DNA of 64,000 bases from Shouchella patagoniensis (GCF_002019705.1 NZ_KV917377.1:3907938-3971937); one strand, 5' to 3'; shown: positions 8,064 to 18,127, numbered from the stretch's first letter. A program made the numbers and translations. Notes: generated by a model not told the origin, from the letters alone.

Positions 8064-8488
8064 TTAATGCTTCTTCTTCGCCTGCCTTTCTAGTTCGTCG
8101 AGCTTTTTTAGAAAATCATTCTCCATCTCTAAGAGGGCTATACGCGCTTCCGCTTTTTTTAATTTTTCTTCTGCCGTTAAGACTTTTGAAGAAGGACGCC
8201 CTGTGCTCCCCTTCCCCCGACGCTCAGTATAAAATCCCTCTTCTCCATAGCTCTTATAGATCGATCTCATCGTTTTAAACATTCTTTAGGTTTATCAGAA
8301 CCTATGACCTCTAAATCAAATTCTTGATCGAGAAAAATAGCCGTTGGTCCTTTTCCTGAAAGATTTTCTCGAACAGCTTTCCCCTTAAAATCGGCTGAAT
8401 AACTAATTGAACGATCAGAAACATGATGAACAGATGGATGACTCTCTAACTGTTGTTGTTCAAAGGCCGTAAAAATTCGTTTACTCAT
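8064..8488 (-). pseudogene. IS3-family transposase OrfA, broken by a frameshift
   Basis: The N-terminal half (8267-8488) has the helix-turn-helix region and ends KPKECLKR followed by TGA. The C-terminal half (8064-8282), in another frame, continues RSIYKSYGEEGF and has the leucine-zipper segment LEMENDFLKKLDELER. The expected join is ECLKR-W-RSIYK. Loss of one G from a TGG codon near 8269 would produce exactly what is seen. Since both the DNA-binding and zipper parts are needed, this copy should not transpose alone. Confidence 0.8.
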
Positions 8489-8571
8489 TTTTCATTCCCC
8501 GTTCTTCTCATTTGATTTGATTATAACGGGTCTGTTGTAAAAAAGAACACGAAAAACCCGAAAAATGGACT

Positions 8572-8605
8572 TTTTTAAAGTGTCCATTTTTCAGGTTACA
8601 GTTCA
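8572..8605. repeat. Right terminal inverted repeat of the IS3 element
   Basis: It ends TACAGTTCA next to the target copy GTA at 8606. The same end holds a 10-bp stem (AAAAATGGAC 8561-8570 with GTCCATTTTT 8582-8591) upstream of orfA, which could block read-in transcription. Confidence 0.85.
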
Positions 8606-8616
8606 GTAAGACGAGT

Positions 8617-8630
8617 CAGGTGCTTTTTTT
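8617..8630 (+). terminator. Right half of the split operon terminator
   Basis: CAGGTGC followed by seven T residues complements GCACCTG at 7113-7119 on the other side of the IS element. Confidence 0.75.
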
Positions 8631-8660
8631 ACTGTTCAGCAAAGGAAATAAGAAAACGCA

Positions 8661-9398
8661 TCATTTTAACTTAAAGGTGTTAGTAAACTTAGAAGGAAAA
8701 ACTGCATTTAAAAGCATCACAACACCATTTAACATAATGAGCAAAGCAAAGAAAACGACCACTGCTTGGTAATAGCCTGTTGTCAGCAATAATAGGATAA
8801 AGAGTCCTGTCTGCATGAATGTAGATGGAAACACGGATTTCGTTGCCCCAACTATGAATGCAAGTGGAGCTGCTGCTAAGACAAAATAAACAACAAGCAT
8901 CATTAGTAAAGTGTCGCTCGTATCAAATAAGATTAACGCAATCGGTATATGCCAACACGCGCTTATGATGCCGATAACAAGAGAGGACTTCCAAAACAAA
9001 AGTCTACTTAGTTCTCGTTGTAAAAAACCACGCCAACCAATTTCTTGAAAGAGAGCTACCGCGAAAACGATGACCCAAACAAATGGATTAAAAACAAGTG
9101 GATGAGCGGTTAGTGAATAGGTAGACAATAAAATGAACGAAAATAGAAACGGTACTAATACAGCTACGATCCACCAATTATTAGGGCGCGATAACACAAA
9201 GACATGTGCAAGGAACGACTGATCATAGTTTGTTATTTGAAGAGGATATGCTGCGAGAAGAGGAGCTATAGCGATAAAACCAGCTAAATAGAAACCAGGT
9301 ACATGTGGAGCGGCGAGTGTGATAGCGAGCAATCCCCAGGCAAATCCAAATACAATAAATAAATAGAGGCGTTTTTTTCGTTGTTCAAAAGCGCTCAT
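8661..9398 (-). CDS. CPBP-family intramembrane metalloprotease-like protein
   Basis: This is a 245-residue polytopic membrane protein with about seven or eight helices. The start is ATG 9398 behind AGAAGGAGG; the open frame upstream is not coding. It has the two CPBP (CAAX/Abi) motifs, QEIGWRGFLQREL in place of the usual EExxxR, and CWHIPIAL as the histidine motif. The first glutamate of the EE pair is a Gln, which raises doubt about proteolytic activity. Members of the family are linked to prenyl-protein processing, bacteriocin self-immunity and membrane-protein interactions. The gene diverges from the purine operon and its upstream region is shared with the PurR operator. Confidence 0.75.
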   Translation of the reverse strand: MSAFEQRKKRLYLFIVFGFAWGLLAITLAAPHVPGFYLAGFIAIAPLLAAYPLQITNYDQSFLAHVFVLSRPNNWWIVAVLVPFLFSFILLSTYSLTAHPLVFNPFVWVIVFAVALFQEIGWRGFLQRELSRLLFWKSSLVIGIISACWHIPIALILFDTSDTLLMMLVVYFVLAAAPLAFIVGATKSVFPSTFMQTGLFILLLLTTGYYQAVVVFFALLIMLNGVVMLLNAVFPSKFTNTFKLK

Positions 9399-9483
9399 GA
9401 CGCTACCTCCTTCTAATAGTGAAAATGAAATAGGCGTTTTACCAATAGCATATGCACATCGAACATAATTGGTTTCAACGGTT

Positions 9484-9525
9484 AAAATACGAACGATAAA
9501 AAAAACTTTCATTTTAATGTTCGAC
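9484..9525 (+). promoter_or_regulatory. PurR operator: two inverted PurBoxes
   Basis: AAAATACGAACGAT (CGAAC at 9490-9494) and, inverted, ATTTTAATGTTCGA (GTTCG at 9519-9523) match the PurBox core CGAAC and its AT-rich flank. They are arranged in opposite orientation as in B. subtilis pur promoters. A third CGAACAT lies at 9460-9466. The pair sits just upstream of the -35 box, so PurR repression relieved by PRPP is expected. Confidence 0.75.
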
Positions 9526-9531
9526 TCTATG

Positions 9532-9560
9532 TTGACACTAACCGCAATCATGCGTAAACT
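9532..9560 (+). promoter_or_regulatory. SigA promoter of the purine operon
   Basis: A perfect TTGACA (9532-9537) is followed after 17 bases by TAAACT (9555-9560). It lies directly downstream of the PurBoxes and about 30 bases before the riboswitch. Confidence 0.75.
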
Positions 9561-9591
9561 AAAAGAGAAATAACGAGATAAAAGCGAATAT

Positions 9592-9665
9592 CATCCTCAT
9601 ATAATATCGGGAATATGGCCCGAACGTTTCTACCTGGTGACCGTAAATTGCCGGACTATGAGGGA
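9592..9665 (+). promoter_or_regulatory. Guanine riboswitch aptamer (purine riboswitch)
   Basis: All conserved elements are present. P1 is CCTCAT with ATGAGG, J1/2 is ATATAAT, and P2 is TCGGG with CCCGA around AATATGG. J2/3 is GTTTCTACC, P3 has CCGTAAA in the loop, and J3/1 is ACTATG. The specificity base before TATG is C, which in this class selects guanine/hypoxanthine, not adenine. The 3' side of P1 can alternatively pair with the region at 9706-9718. Confidence 0.95.
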
Positions 9666-9701
9666 AGGTAAAAAGCCTAGAAAGAGGCTTTTTGGGCACG
9701 G

Positions 9702-9747
9702 CACAACCTTTCTCTCATTTTGATGGATTGCCTGGTTGTGTTTTTTT
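9702..9747 (+). terminator. Riboswitch-controlled terminator of the purine operon
   Basis: CACAACC (9702-9708) and GGTTGTG (9734-9740) form a stem followed by seven T residues. The segment ACCTTTCTCTCAT (9706-9718), which overlaps the left arm, is nearly complementary to ATGAGGGAAGGT in and after P1. Without guanine an antiterminator should form; with guanine P1 closes and this terminator is free. A smaller hairpin, AAAAAGCCT with AGGCTTTTT (9670-9693), lies between the two pairing partners. Confidence 0.8.
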
Positions 9748-9846
9748 GTGTTTGATTTAATTACTGCTTGGCTAAGCATATGAAAAAAAAAAGAGAAACA
9801 TGAGTTGTCTGCAAGCATTTTATCAACATAAAAGCGGGGGATTTTC

Positions 9847-10338
9847 ATGACAGAACCAATCGTTGGCGTCATTATGGGAAGTACATCTGATTGGGAAACA
9901 ATGAAGCATACATGCGAAGTGCTTGAAGAATTGCACGTGCCTTATGAGAAAAAGGTTGTATCCGCCCATCGTACGCCAGATTTGATGTTTGAATACGCAG
10001 AACAAGCCGAAGAGCGTGGGCTACGTACGATTATTGCTGGAGCTGGAGGCGCCGCTCACCTTCCAGGCATGGTAGCTGCTAAAACCATCCTTCCTGTGAT
10101 TGGTGTTCCAGTTGAATCAAGAGCGTTAAAAGGGCTTGATTCATTACTGTCCATTGTTCAAATGCCTGGTGGGGTGCCAGTTGCAACGGTTGCAATTGGT
10201 AAAGCTGGAGCAACGAATGCGGGACTTCTTGCCGCACAAATTGTAGGCACAAACAATAAAGAAGTGCGCGACCGCTTGGCAAAGAGACGTGAACAAACAA
10301 AAAAATCAGTGTTAGAAAGCAGTGGTGATCTGCTATGA
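9847..10338 (+). CDS. purE: N5-carboxyaminoimidazole ribonucleotide mutase PurE
   Basis: PurE converts N5-CAIR to CAIR in de novo purine synthesis. The 163-residue length is that of class I PurE. Visible motifs are GSTSDWETM (11-19), SAHRTPD (39-45, with the catalytic His) and [11 protein letters not shown] (65-75). It is the first gene of the operon, begins at ATG behind GCGGGGG, and ends overlapping purK by four bases. It needs PurK, encoded next, to supply its substrate. Confidence 0.98.
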   Translation: MTEPIVGVIMGSTSDWETMKHTCEVLEELHVPYEKKVVSAHRTPDLMFEYAEQAEERGLRTIIAGAGGAAHLPGMVAAKTILPVIGVPVESRALKGLDSLLSIVQMPGGVPVATVAIGKAGATNAGLLAAQIVGTNNKEVRDRLAKRREQTKKSVLESSGDLL

Positions 10339-11465
10339 CTCAAGTGAAGCCGGGCAGTACAATTGGTATTATCGGCGGCGGACAATTGGGGCGGATGATG
10401 GCATTGTCGGCTAGGCAAATGGGGTACAGAATTGCTGTGCTTGATCCGACAGAAGATGCACCGTGTACACAGGTTGCAGATTATGTCATAACAGCTGCTT
10501 ACGACGATATTGAAGCATGTAAACAGCTTGCCTCGCTAAGCGACGTGATCACTTATGAGTTTGAAAACATCGATGAAGAGGCGTCCAAGCAGTTAACCGA
10601 AGTAAGTGATTTCCCACAAGGCTTCAAGGTACTTGGTATGTCACAGCACCGGTTAAAAGAAAAACAAGCCATTTCAGAACTAGGCGTGCCTGTCGCTCCT
10701 TTTGCTGCAATTTATACGGAATTAGATGTGGAGCCAGCGTTTGATGCAGTTGGGCTACCTGCGGTAATAAAAACGTGCCGGGGCGGGTATGATGGCAAAG
10801 GTCAAATGGTTGTCCGGTCAAAAAGTGAGCTAACAGAAGCAGTTGCGTCTCTGTTACGACACGGGGAGTTGGTTATCGAAGCACTAATCCCGTTTGAACG
10901 CGAAATCTCCGTAATTGTGACAAAATCACGCACTGGTGAAATGAAAACATTTCCAGTTGCAGAAAATGAACACAAAGACAATATTCTGTACCGGACGGTT
11001 GTGCCAGCAAGAATAAATAAAGAAACGGAAGAAGCAGCAATTGAACTTGCGGAAAAACTAGCAGAAGGCTTAGATGTCATTGGAACGCTTGCCGTTGAAA
11101 TGTTTGTGAAACAAGACGGTTCACTTCTTGTCAATGAACTAGCCCCTAGACCGCATAATTCAGGGCATTATACAATAGAAGCTTGTATGACATCCCAATT
11201 TGAACAGCAGATCCGTGCAGTATGTGGATTACCGCTTGGTTCTACAACACTCCTTTCTCCTGCGGTGATGGAAAATATTCTTGGCGAGGACATAGAACCG
11301 CTCTTCGATCGACTTGATAAGCTTGGTCCGGTTTCGCTACACTTATATGGAAAGAAAGATGCAAAACACAAACGGAAAATGGGCCATTTGACTGTGCTAG
11401 GACGCCATACTGATGCATGTATCAATGTGCTTGAAAAGTTGTGGATGCAAACAACACTACATTAA
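10335..11465 (+). CDS. purK: N5-CAIR synthetase PurK
   Basis: PurK is an ATP-grasp enzyme that makes N5-CAIR from AIR, ATP and bicarbonate. The 376-residue protein starts with the nucleotide-binding [13 protein letters not shown]. It carries the family segments [30 protein letters not shown] and, at the active site, [19 protein letters not shown]. The start overlaps purE (ATGA), which suggests translational coupling. Confidence 0.97.
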   Translation: MTQVKPGSTIGIIGGGQLGRMMALSARQMGYRIAVLDPTEDAPCTQVADYVITAAYDDIEACKQLASLSDVITYEFENIDEEASKQLTEVSDFPQGFKVLGMSQHRLKEKQAISELGVPVAPFAAIYTELDVEPAFDAVGLPAVIKTCRGGYDGKGQMVVRSKSELTEAVASLLRHGELVIEALIPFEREISVIVTKSRTGEMKTFPVAENEHKDNILYRTVVPARINKETEEAAIELAEKLAEGLDVIGTLAVEMFVKQDGSLLVNELAPRPHNSGHYTIEACMTSQFEQQIRAVCGLPLGSTTLLSPAVMENILGEDIEPLFDRLDKLGPVSLHLYGKKDAKHKRKMGHLTVLGRHTDACINVLEKLWMQTTLH

Positions 11466-11486
11466 CGCTTTTGGAGGAACAAAAAG

Positions 11487-12788
11487 ATGATTGAACGGTA
11501 CACACGCCCGGAAATGGGTGCGATTTGGACAGAAGAGAACCGCTATAACGCGTGGTTGGAAGTAGAAATAGTCGCTTGTGAAGCATGGGCAGAACTTGGT
11601 GAAATTCCGACTGAAGACGTGGCTAAAATTCGTGCGAATGCAAGTTTTAACGTCGATCGGATTTTGGAAATTGAAGCAGAAACACGCCATGACGTTGTTG
11701 CGTTTACACGGGCAGTGTCCGAAACGCTTGGTGAAGAACGGAAATGGGTTCATTACGGGCTGACGTCAACAGATGTTGTTGATACCGCACTGTCTTACTT
11801 GCTTAAACAAGCAAATGCAATTTTAGCAGACGACTTAAATCGTTTTCTTGAAATTATTAAAACAAAAGCACAGGAACATAAATATACGATTATGATGGGA
11901 CGTACACATGGTGTCCATGCAGAGCCGACGACATTTGGACTAAAGCTTGGTCTTTGGTATGAAGAGATGAAGCGTAATATTGAGCGGTTTGAACATGCGG
12001 CAGAAGGCGTTCGTTTTGGGAAATTGTCAGGAGCGGTTGGCACCTATGCGAATATCGACCCTCGCGTTGAACAAATCGTCTGCGACAAACTTGGCTTGCA
12101 AGCGGCACCGATTTCTACGCAAACCTTGCAGCGTGACCGTCATGCTGAATATATGGCTAGTCTTGCGCTAATCGCAACGTCAATTGAAAAATTTGCTGTT
12201 GAGATTCGCGGTTTGCAAAAAAGTGAGCTTCGCGAAGTAGAGGAATTCTTTGCAAAAGGGCAAAAAGGATCTTCAGCGATGCCTCATAAGCGCAATCCAA
12301 TTGGTTCAGAGAACATGACTGGCCTCGCTCGCCTTGTTCGTGGCTACATGAACACCGCGTATGACAATGTGGTCCTCTGGCATGAACGGGATATTTCCCA
12401 TTCTTCAGCAGAGCGTGTCATTCTTCCTGACGCAACAATCACGCTCAATTACATGTTAAACCGGTTTGGCAATATCGTGAAAAACTTAACCGTATTTCCA
12501 GAAAACATGAAACGAAACATGACGCGCACATATGGATTGATTTACTCACAACGTGTGCTTTTGAGTTTGATTGACAAAGGCATGGCGCGTGAAGAAGCTT
12601 ACGATCTTGTGCAACCAAAAGCGACGCAAGCGTGGGAAGAAGGCGTTCAGTTCCGTGACCTTGTTGAAGCAGAATCACGAATTACGGAAGTATTATCTTC
12701 TAGTGAAATCGATGAATGCTTTAACTATGAACATCATATGAAACATGTTGATACGATCTTTACACGTCTAGGCTTAAACAACGAATGA
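11487..12788 (+). CDS. purB: Adenylosuccinate lyase PurB
   Basis: PurB removes fumarate from SAICAR and from adenylosuccinate, so it serves both the main pathway and AMP formation. The 433-residue protein has the superfamily signature [11 protein letters not shown] at 261-271, whose flexible loop holds the catalytic Ser. It also has TMMGRT-type [14 protein letters not shown] (137-150) with His141, and [11 protein letters not shown] near residue 90. It has a good GGAGG site and follows purK by 21 bases. Confidence 0.98.
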   Translation: MIERYTRPEMGAIWTEENRYNAWLEVEIVACEAWAELGEIPTEDVAKIRANASFNVDRILEIEAETRHDVVAFTRAVSETLGEERKWVHYGLTSTDVVDTALSYLLKQANAILADDLNRFLEIIKTKAQEHKYTIMMGRTHGVHAEPTTFGLKLGLWYEEMKRNIERFEHAAEGVRFGKLSGAVGTYANIDPRVEQIVCDKLGLQAAPISTQTLQRDRHAEYMASLALIATSIEKFAVEIRGLQKSELREVEEFFAKGQKGSSAMPHKRNPIGSENMTGLARLVRGYMNTAYDNVVLWHERDISHSSAERVILPDATITLNYMLNRFGNIVKNLTVFPENMKRNMTRTYGLIYSQRVLLSLIDKGMAREEAYDLVQPKATQAWEEGVQFRDLVEAESRITEVLSSSEIDECFNYEHHMKHVDTIFTRLGLNNE

Positions 12789-12810
12789 TCCATAAGGGGC
12801 TGAAGCAACG

Positions 12811-13521
12811 ATGGTAAAAGAGGAATTGCTTTATGAAGGCAAAGCAAAACGAATCTATCGCACAGACGAAGACGGAGTGTTGTGGGTCGAGTACAAGGAC
12901 GAAGCAACAGCTTTTAATGGCGAAAAGAAAGACACCCTTGTTGGTAAGGCGAGATTAAACAATGAAATTTCCTCCCTTATCTTTGGCTCCCTTTCTGAAA
13001 AAGGCATTCCGTCTCACTTTGTACGGAGATTATCTGACACAGAGCAGCTTATCAAACAAGTTGAGATTGTGCCTCTTGAAGTAGTTGTGCGCAACATTGT
13101 TGCTGGAAGTATGGCGAAACGCCTTGGCATAAATGAAGGCACAACACTCGCTACGCCCCTTGTAGAATTTTATTACAAAGACGATGCCCTCGGTGACCCA
13201 TTGGTTACCGAGGACCACATTGGCATTTTGGGGTTAGCAACATCAGGGGAAGTCGAACAATTGAAAAAAAGGGCTCATGACGTGAATGAACAGTTAATTG
13301 AATTGTTCCACACAATTGGTGTGAAGTTAATTGATTTTAAATTAGAGTTTGGCCGTACACAAGAAGGTAATTTGCTGTTAGCAGATGAAATATCGCCTGA
13401 TACGTGCCGATTGTGGGATAAGGAAACCAATCAACGATTCGACAAAGATTTGTTTCGCCGTAATCTTGGAAACTTGCAAGAAGGCTACCAAGAAATCTTG
13501 AATCGATTTACAGAGCAGTAA
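12811..13521 (+). CDS. purC: SAICAR synthetase PurC
   Basis: PurC ligates aspartate to CAIR using ATP. The length of 236 residues is standard for the short bacterial enzyme. Signatures seen are LLYEGKAKRIY at the N-terminus, EVVVRNIVAGS in the middle, LIDFKLEFG and DEISPDTCRLWD. It lies 22 bases after purB. A 55-base gap separates it from purS. Confidence 0.98.
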   Translation: MVKEELLYEGKAKRIYRTDEDGVLWVEYKDEATAFNGEKKDTLVGKARLNNEISSLIFGSLSEKGIPSHFVRRLSDTEQLIKQVEIVPLEVVVRNIVAGSMAKRLGINEGTTLATPLVEFYYKDDALGDPLVTEDHIGILGLATSGEVEQLKKRAHDVNEQLIELFHTIGVKLIDFKLEFGRTQEGNLLLADEISPDTCRLWDKETNQRFDKDLFRRNLGNLQEGYQEILNRFTEQ

Positions 13522-13576
13522 TGACACGATTGATATCTAGTAAGTTATTAAATTCGTCTAGGGGGCTTTTTTAACC

Positions 13577-13828
13577 ATGTATAAAGTCAAAGTCTATGTA
13601 ACGCTTAGGGAAAGTGTGCTTGATCCACAAGGTGTAGCAGTCAAAGGAGCACTTCACACGATGGATTACAACGAAGTAATGGACGTACGTATCGGCAAAT
13701 ATTTAGAGCTACAACTAGAAAATGTCGATAATTTGGAAACACGTGTGAAAGAAATGTGCGAGAAGCTTCTTGCCAACACGGTCATTGAAGACTATCGCTT
13801 CGATGTGGAGGAGGTTATCCCGTCATGA
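13577..13828 (+). CDS. purS: FGAM synthase subunit PurS
   Basis: PurS is the small bridging subunit (83 residues) of the three-part formylglycinamidine synthase PurSQL. It contains the typical [13 protein letters not shown] start and the [12 protein letters not shown] end. It shares four bases with purQ, as is usual for this trio. TAGGGGG lies upstream of the ATG. Confidence 0.97.
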   Translation: MYKVKVYVTLRESVLDPQGVAVKGALHTMDYNEVMDVRIGKYLELQLENVDNLETRVKEMCEKLLANTVIEDYRFDVEEVIPS

Positions 13829-14508
13829 AGTTTGCAGTAATTGTCTTTCCAGGTTCTAACTGTGACGCGGATATGTACTACGCGATTAAAGACGGTTTAG
13901 GTGAGCAAGTGGAGTATGTATTTCATACGGAAACGTCGCTTGATGGCTATGACGGTGTGCTTCTCCCAGGTGGCTTTTCGCATGGTGATTATCTTCGTTC
14001 TGGTGCCATTGCTAGATTTGCACCAATTATGCCTGCGGTGATAGACGCAGCAGAGTCAGGAAAGCCAGTTCTTGGCGTGTGCAACGGTTTCCAAGTTTTG
14101 CTGGAGGCGGGGCTTTTGCCAGGAGCGATGAAGCGAAACATCGACTTGAAATTTATTTGCCGGACGGTAGAGCTTGTTGTTGAGAACAATGAAACGCTGT
14201 TCACAACAGGATATGAACAAGGCGAAACGATTCTAATCCCTGTTGCCCATGGTGAAGGAAACTATGAAGTAGACGAAGAAATGCTTGCTAGATTAGAAGA
14301 AAACAATCAAATTGTCTTCAGATACAATGAACATGTGAACGGATCAAAACAAGATATCGCAGGCATTATGAATGAGAAAGGTAACGTGCTTGGCATGATG
14401 CCTCATCCAGAGCGCGCCGTTGAAGCGTTGCTTGGAAATGACCAAGGGCTAGCTGTATTTACATCGATTTTACGCAACTGGAGGGAATCTCATGTCGCTA
14501 CTTCTTGA
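13825..14508 (+). CDS. purQ: FGAM synthase glutaminase subunit PurQ
   Basis: PurQ is a class I glutamine amidotransferase that delivers ammonia to PurL. The nucleophile is Cys86 in VLGVCNGFQ, and the His of MPHPERAVE completes the triad near residue 195. The N-terminal FPGSNCD and [12 protein letters not shown] are conserved. The protein is 227 residues long. The gene overlaps purS and purL, so the three subunits are made in step. Confidence 0.98.
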   Translation: MKFAVIVFPGSNCDADMYYAIKDGLGEQVEYVFHTETSLDGYDGVLLPGGFSHGDYLRSGAIARFAPIMPAVIDAAESGKPVLGVCNGFQVLLEAGLLPGAMKRNIDLKFICRTVELVVENNETLFTTGYEQGETILIPVAHGEGNYEVDEEMLARLEENNQIVFRYNEHVNGSKQDIAGIMNEKGNVLGMMPHPERAVEALLGNDQGLAVFTSILRNWRESHVATS

Positions 14509-16714
14509 GCCAAGTGCAGAAACAATTAAAAAGGAAAAATTGTATACGGAAATGGGTTTAACAGACGAAGAGTTTGAACTTGCTGAACGCATTGTTGGTC
14601 GTCCATTGAATTTTACAGAAACGGGTTTGTTTTCAGTAATGTGGTCTGAGCATTGCAGCTACAAAAATTCAAAAGTGTTATTAAAGAAGTTCCCTGTTGA
14701 TGGAGAGAATGTGCTGCAAGGACCTGGAGAGGGTGCTGGCATTATTGACATTAAAGATGAACAAGCCGTAGTCTTTAAGATCGAAAGCCATAACCATCCA
14801 TCGGCGATTGAGCCTTATCAAGGGGCAGCTACTGGTGTTGGGGGAATTTTGCGTGATGTGTTTTCAATGGGCGCTCGTCCAGTCGCATTGCTTAACTCGC
14901 TTCGTTTTGGCGAACTTGATTCTCCGAAAGTACGTTACTTGTTTGAAGAAGTTGTGGCAGGAATTGCCGGTTACGGAAATTGCATTGGTGTACCAACCGT
15001 TGGTGGTGAAGTGCAATTCGATCCTTGTTATGAAGCAAATCCGCTCGTGAACGCGATGTGTGTTGGCTTAATTGATCATAAAGACATTCAAAAAGGACAA
15101 GCAAAAGGCGTAGGAAATACAGTGATGTATGTTGGCGCAAGCACTGGCCGAGATGGCATCCATGGCGCAACCTTTGCCTCAGAAGAACTGAGCGAATCTT
15201 CCGATGAAAAACGTCCAGCAGTCCAAGTAGGCGACCCATTTATGGAAAAGTTGCTTCTTGAAGCATGCCTAGAAGTTGTAAAATGTGACGCGTTAATTGG
15301 GATTCAAGATATGGGAGCAGCAGGACTTACTTCTTCTTCGGCAGAAATGGCGAGTAAAGCAGGTTCTGGAATCGAAATGGATCTTGATCTTGTGCCTCAG
15401 CGTGAAGCGGGTATGACTCCGTATGAAATGATGTTGTCCGAGTCCCAAGAACGAATGCTGTTAGTTGTCGAAAAAGGCCGTGAATCAGAAATTAAAGCTA
15501 TTTTTGAACGGTGGGACTTACATGCAGTTGAAGTAGGGGTTGTAACGGATGATTCAAGGTTGCGTTTAACACATAAAGGTGACATTGTAGCTGACGTGCC
15601 AGTTGATGCCCTTGCAGAAGATGCACCTGTTTATCATAAGCCATCACGTGTGCCAGCATACTATGAAGCGTTTCAAACAGAAGCACCGTACGCACCTGTT
15701 TTGACAAATGCGACAGAAACATTAATGAAGCTTCTATCCCAGCCGACAATTGCAAGCAAAGAATGGGTTTATGGACAATACGATTACATGGTGCAGACGA
15801 ATACGGTTGTATCACCAGGTTCTGACGCGGCTGTGATTCGCATTCGTGATACGCGCAAGGCGCTTGCGATGACAACGGATTGTAATTCCCGTTATCTCTA
15901 CTTGGATCCAGAAGTAGGAGGGAAGATTGCCATTGCCGAAGCGGCACGAAATATTGTTTGCTCTGGAGCAAAGCCGCTTGGCGTTACCGATTGCTTAAAC
16001 TATGGAAACCCGGAACGTCCGGAAATCTTTTGGCAGTTAGAGAAATCAACAGACGGGTTAAGCGAGGCTTGCCGTGAGCTTGAAACGCCAGTCATTGGTG
16101 GAAATGTTTCACTTTACAATGAGCGTTCTGGTGGAGCGGTTTATCCAACGCCAGTCATTGGGATGGTTGGTTTGATTGAGGATGTTGATCATATCACGAC
16201 GCAAGCGTTTAAAGCTGCAGGAGATGTTATTTACGTCATTGGCGAAACAAAACCTGAATTTAGTGGTAGTGAATTGCAAAAAATGCTCGTTGGGAAATTG
16301 TCTGGTAAAGCGCCGGAAATTGATTTAGCCTTTGAAAAGAAACGTCAAAAAGCACTACTCCAAGCAATTCAAAACGGGCTAGTTGCTTCTGCCCACGATG
16401 TAGCAGAGGGCGGACTAGCTGTTGCATTCGCAGAAAAAATGATGGACGGGACGCATGGTGCAGATATTGACTTAAACTTAAGTGCTTCAGAGCTGTTTGC
16501 AGAAAGCCAATCCCGCTTTGTTGTAACTGTAAAAAGAGAACAAAAACAAGCGTTTGAGCAATTAGTAGAAGATGCTAAAGCAGTAGGAACGGTTACGGAA
16601 GATGCAACACTAACAATTCGCACAAATGGAGAAACGGTCATCGATGCAAGCCAAGATGAATTAGTCACAGCCTGGAAAGGGGCTATTCCATGTTTGCTGA
16701 AATCAAAGGGTTAA
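14492..16714 (+). CDS. purL: FGAM synthase large subunit PurL
   Basis: PurL is the ATP-dependent synthase subunit converting FGAR to FGAM. The 740-residue length is that of the small PurL class that requires PurS and Pur[10 protein letters not shown] near residue 50 and [20 protein letters not shown] near residue 95 mark the ATP and substrate sites. Two AIRS-like halves are recognisable, the second containing [11 protein letters not shown]. It overlaps purQ by 17 bases and purF by 25 bases. Confidence 0.98.
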   Translation: MSLLLEPSAETIKKEKLYTEMGLTDEEFELAERIVGRPLNFTETGLFSVMWSEHCSYKNSKVLLKKFPVDGENVLQGPGEGAGIIDIKDEQAVVFKIESHNHPSAIEPYQGAATGVGGILRDVFSMGARPVALLNSLRFGELDSPKVRYLFEEVVAGIAGYGNCIGVPTVGGEVQFDPCYEANPLVNAMCVGLIDHKDIQKGQAKGVGNTVMYVGASTGRDGIHGATFASEELSESSDEKRPAVQVGDPFMEKLLLEACLEVVKCDALIGIQDMGAAGLTSSSAEMASKAGSGIEMDLDLVPQREAGMTPYEMMLSESQERMLLVVEKGRESEIKAIFERWDLHAVEVGVVTDDSRLRLTHKGDIVADVPVDALAEDAPVYHKPSRVPAYYEAFQTEAPYAPVLTNATETLMKLLSQPTIASKEWVYGQYDYMVQTNTVVSPGSDAAVIRIRDTRKALAMTTDCNSRYLYLDPEVGGKIAIAEAARNIVCSGAKPLGVTDCLNYGNPERPEIFWQLEKSTDGLSEACRELETPVIGGNVSLYNERSGGAVYPTPVIGMVGLIEDVDHITTQAFKAAGDVIYVIGETKPEFSGSELQKMLVGKLSGKAPEIDLAFEKKRQKALLQAIQNGLVASAHDVAEGGLAVAFAEKMMDGTHGADIDLNLSASELFAESQSRFVVTVKREQKQAFEQLVEDAKAVGTVTEDATLTIRTNGETVIDASQDELVTAWKGAIPCLLKSKG

Positions 16715-18102
16715 ACGAAGAATGTGGTGTGTTTGGCGTCTGGGGCCATAAGGACGCGGCGCAAATAACGTATTATGGGCTTCATAGCCTTCAGCATCGG
16801 GGGCAAGAGGGGGCAGGCATCGTTGTATCAGACGGTGAGAAGCTCTCCGCCCATAAAGGGCTTGGTCTCGTTAACGATGTCTTTAACCCAGATGTGTTAA
16901 AGGGGCTACATGGTAAAGGAGCGATCGGTCACGTACGCTATGCAACAGCAGGAGGCGGAGGATACGCAAATGTTCAACCGCTTTTCTTCAACTCACAAAA
17001 AGGTGGTCTAGCTGTTGCTCATAACGGAAATCTGGTGAACGCCAATCATTTGAAACATCAGCTTGAAGCGCAAGGATCGATTTTTCAATCAACATCGGAT
17101 ACGGAAGTGCTGGCTCATCTAATTAAACGGAGCGGCTATTATACGCTAGAAGAGCAAATGAAAAATGCGTTATCTTCGTTAAAGGGTGCATACGCATTTG
17201 TTGTGATGAACGAACATCAACTTATGGTTGCTTTAGATCCAAATGGTTTAAGACCACTATCGATTGGACGCCTAGGCGATGCTTACGTTGTTGCGTCTGA
17301 GACGTGTGCGTTTGATATTATCGGTGCCGAATTTGAGCGTGAAGTCATGCCAGGTGAGCTAATTATCATCGATGATACAGGACTTCGCAGCGAACGGTTT
17401 GTTTCTCCGGGCAACCGGGCGATTTGTAGTATGGAGTATGTGTATTTTGCTCGTCCTGATTCAAACGTTGATTTGATTAATGTTCATACAGCGAGAAAGA
17501 GTTTAGGGAAACAACTTGCTATTGAAGCTCCTATCGAAGCCGATGTGGTGACCGGTGTGCCTGACTCTAGCATTTCTGCGGCGATCGGCTATGCGGAACA
17601 AGCAGGTATTCCGTATGAATTAGGAATGATAAAAAACCGTTATGTAGGTAGGACCTTTATCCAGCCATCACAGGAGTTGCGTGAACAAGGGGTAAAGATG
17701 AAGCTGTCTCCTGTACGTGGAGTTGTTGAAGGGAAACGTGTTGTTATGATCGACGATTCGATTGTGCGGGGCACAACAAGTCGTCGTATAGTGAATATGC
17801 TGCGTGAGGCCGGGGCGACTGAAGTACATGTGCGCATTTCCTCGCCGCCGATTAAAAACCCGTGTTTTTACGGAATTGATACATCAACGACGTCGGAATT
17901 AATTGCATCAAACCATTCAATTGACGAAATGCGTGACATCATGGGCGCTGACTCTCTTGCTTTTCTTACAACAGCAGGGTTGAAAACAGGGATTGGACGT
18001 TCAGAAGCGATGCATAATTGCGGCCAGTGCTTGGCTTGCTTTACAGGCGAATACCCAACGGAAATTTACGCGGATACCGTGCACCCGCACGCAAAAGTTT
18101 AA
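16690..18102 (+). CDS. purF: Amidophosphoribosyltransferase PurF
   Basis: PurF catalyses the committed step, PRPP plus glutamine to phosphoribosylamine. The 470-residue precursor begins [16 protein letters not shown]. As in B. subtilis, the 11-residue propeptide should be removed to expose Cys12 as the nucleophile. The PRPP loop reads [14 protein letters not shown]. Cysteines in [11 protein letters not shown] and NCGQCLACF fit the oxygen-sensitive 4Fe-4S cluster ligands. The start lies inside the purL end, with AAAGGGG in front. Confidence 0.98.
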   Translation: MFAEIKGLNEECGVFGVWGHKDAAQITYYGLHSLQHRGQEGAGIVVSDGEKLSAHKGLGLVNDVFNPDVLKGLHGKGAIGHVRYATAGGGGYANVQPLFFNSQKGGLAVAHNGNLVNANHLKHQLEAQGSIFQSTSDTEVLAHLIKRSGYYTLEEQMKNALSSLKGAYAFVVMNEHQLMVALDPNGLRPLSIGRLGDAYVVASETCAFDIIGAEFEREVMPGELIIIDDTGLRSERFVSPGNRAICSMEYVYFARPDSNVDLINVHTARKSLGKQLAIEAPIEADVVTGVPDSSISAAIGYAEQAGIPYELGMIKNRYVGRTFIQPSQELREQGVKMKLSPVRGVVEGKRVVMIDDSIVRGTTSRRIVNMLREAGATEVHVRISSPPIKNPCFYGIDTSTTSELIASNHSIDEMRDIMGADSLAFLTTAGLKTGIGRSEAMHNCGQCLACFTGEYPTEIYADTVHPHAKV

Positions 18103-18127
18103 GCAACGAATTGGAGGATGAGCACTC

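Larger units (their letters stand above)
7127..8605 (-). mobile_element. IS3-family insertion sequence (IS150-like), about 1.48 kb
   Basis: The element is bounded by imperfect inverted repeats. The left end reads TGAACTGTACCCT and continues ATAGACAGTTAAAAA. The right end read inward is TGAACTGTAACCT and continues ATGGACACTTTAAAA. A 3-bp target duplication GTA flanks it (7124-7126 and 8606-8608). It carries a two-frame orfA/orfB transposase on the minus strand, the usual IS3 arrangement. orfA contains an internal frameshift, so this copy is probably not self-mobile. It lies inside the loop of the terminator of peptide transporter operon 1. Confidence 0.93.

Noticed and set aside
9460-9466. Third CGAACAT as part of the PurR operator
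   Set aside because: Only the core is present, spacing to the main pair is not typical and short matches are common; noted but not annotated as a separate site.
13522-13576. Possible internal control element between purC and purS
   Set aside because: A 55-base gap without a hairpin or promoter match; probably plain spacer.
14892-15971. Long minus-strand frames opposite purL
   Set aside because: They are His/Gln/Leu-rich shadows caused by codon bias of purL; no start signals or family features.
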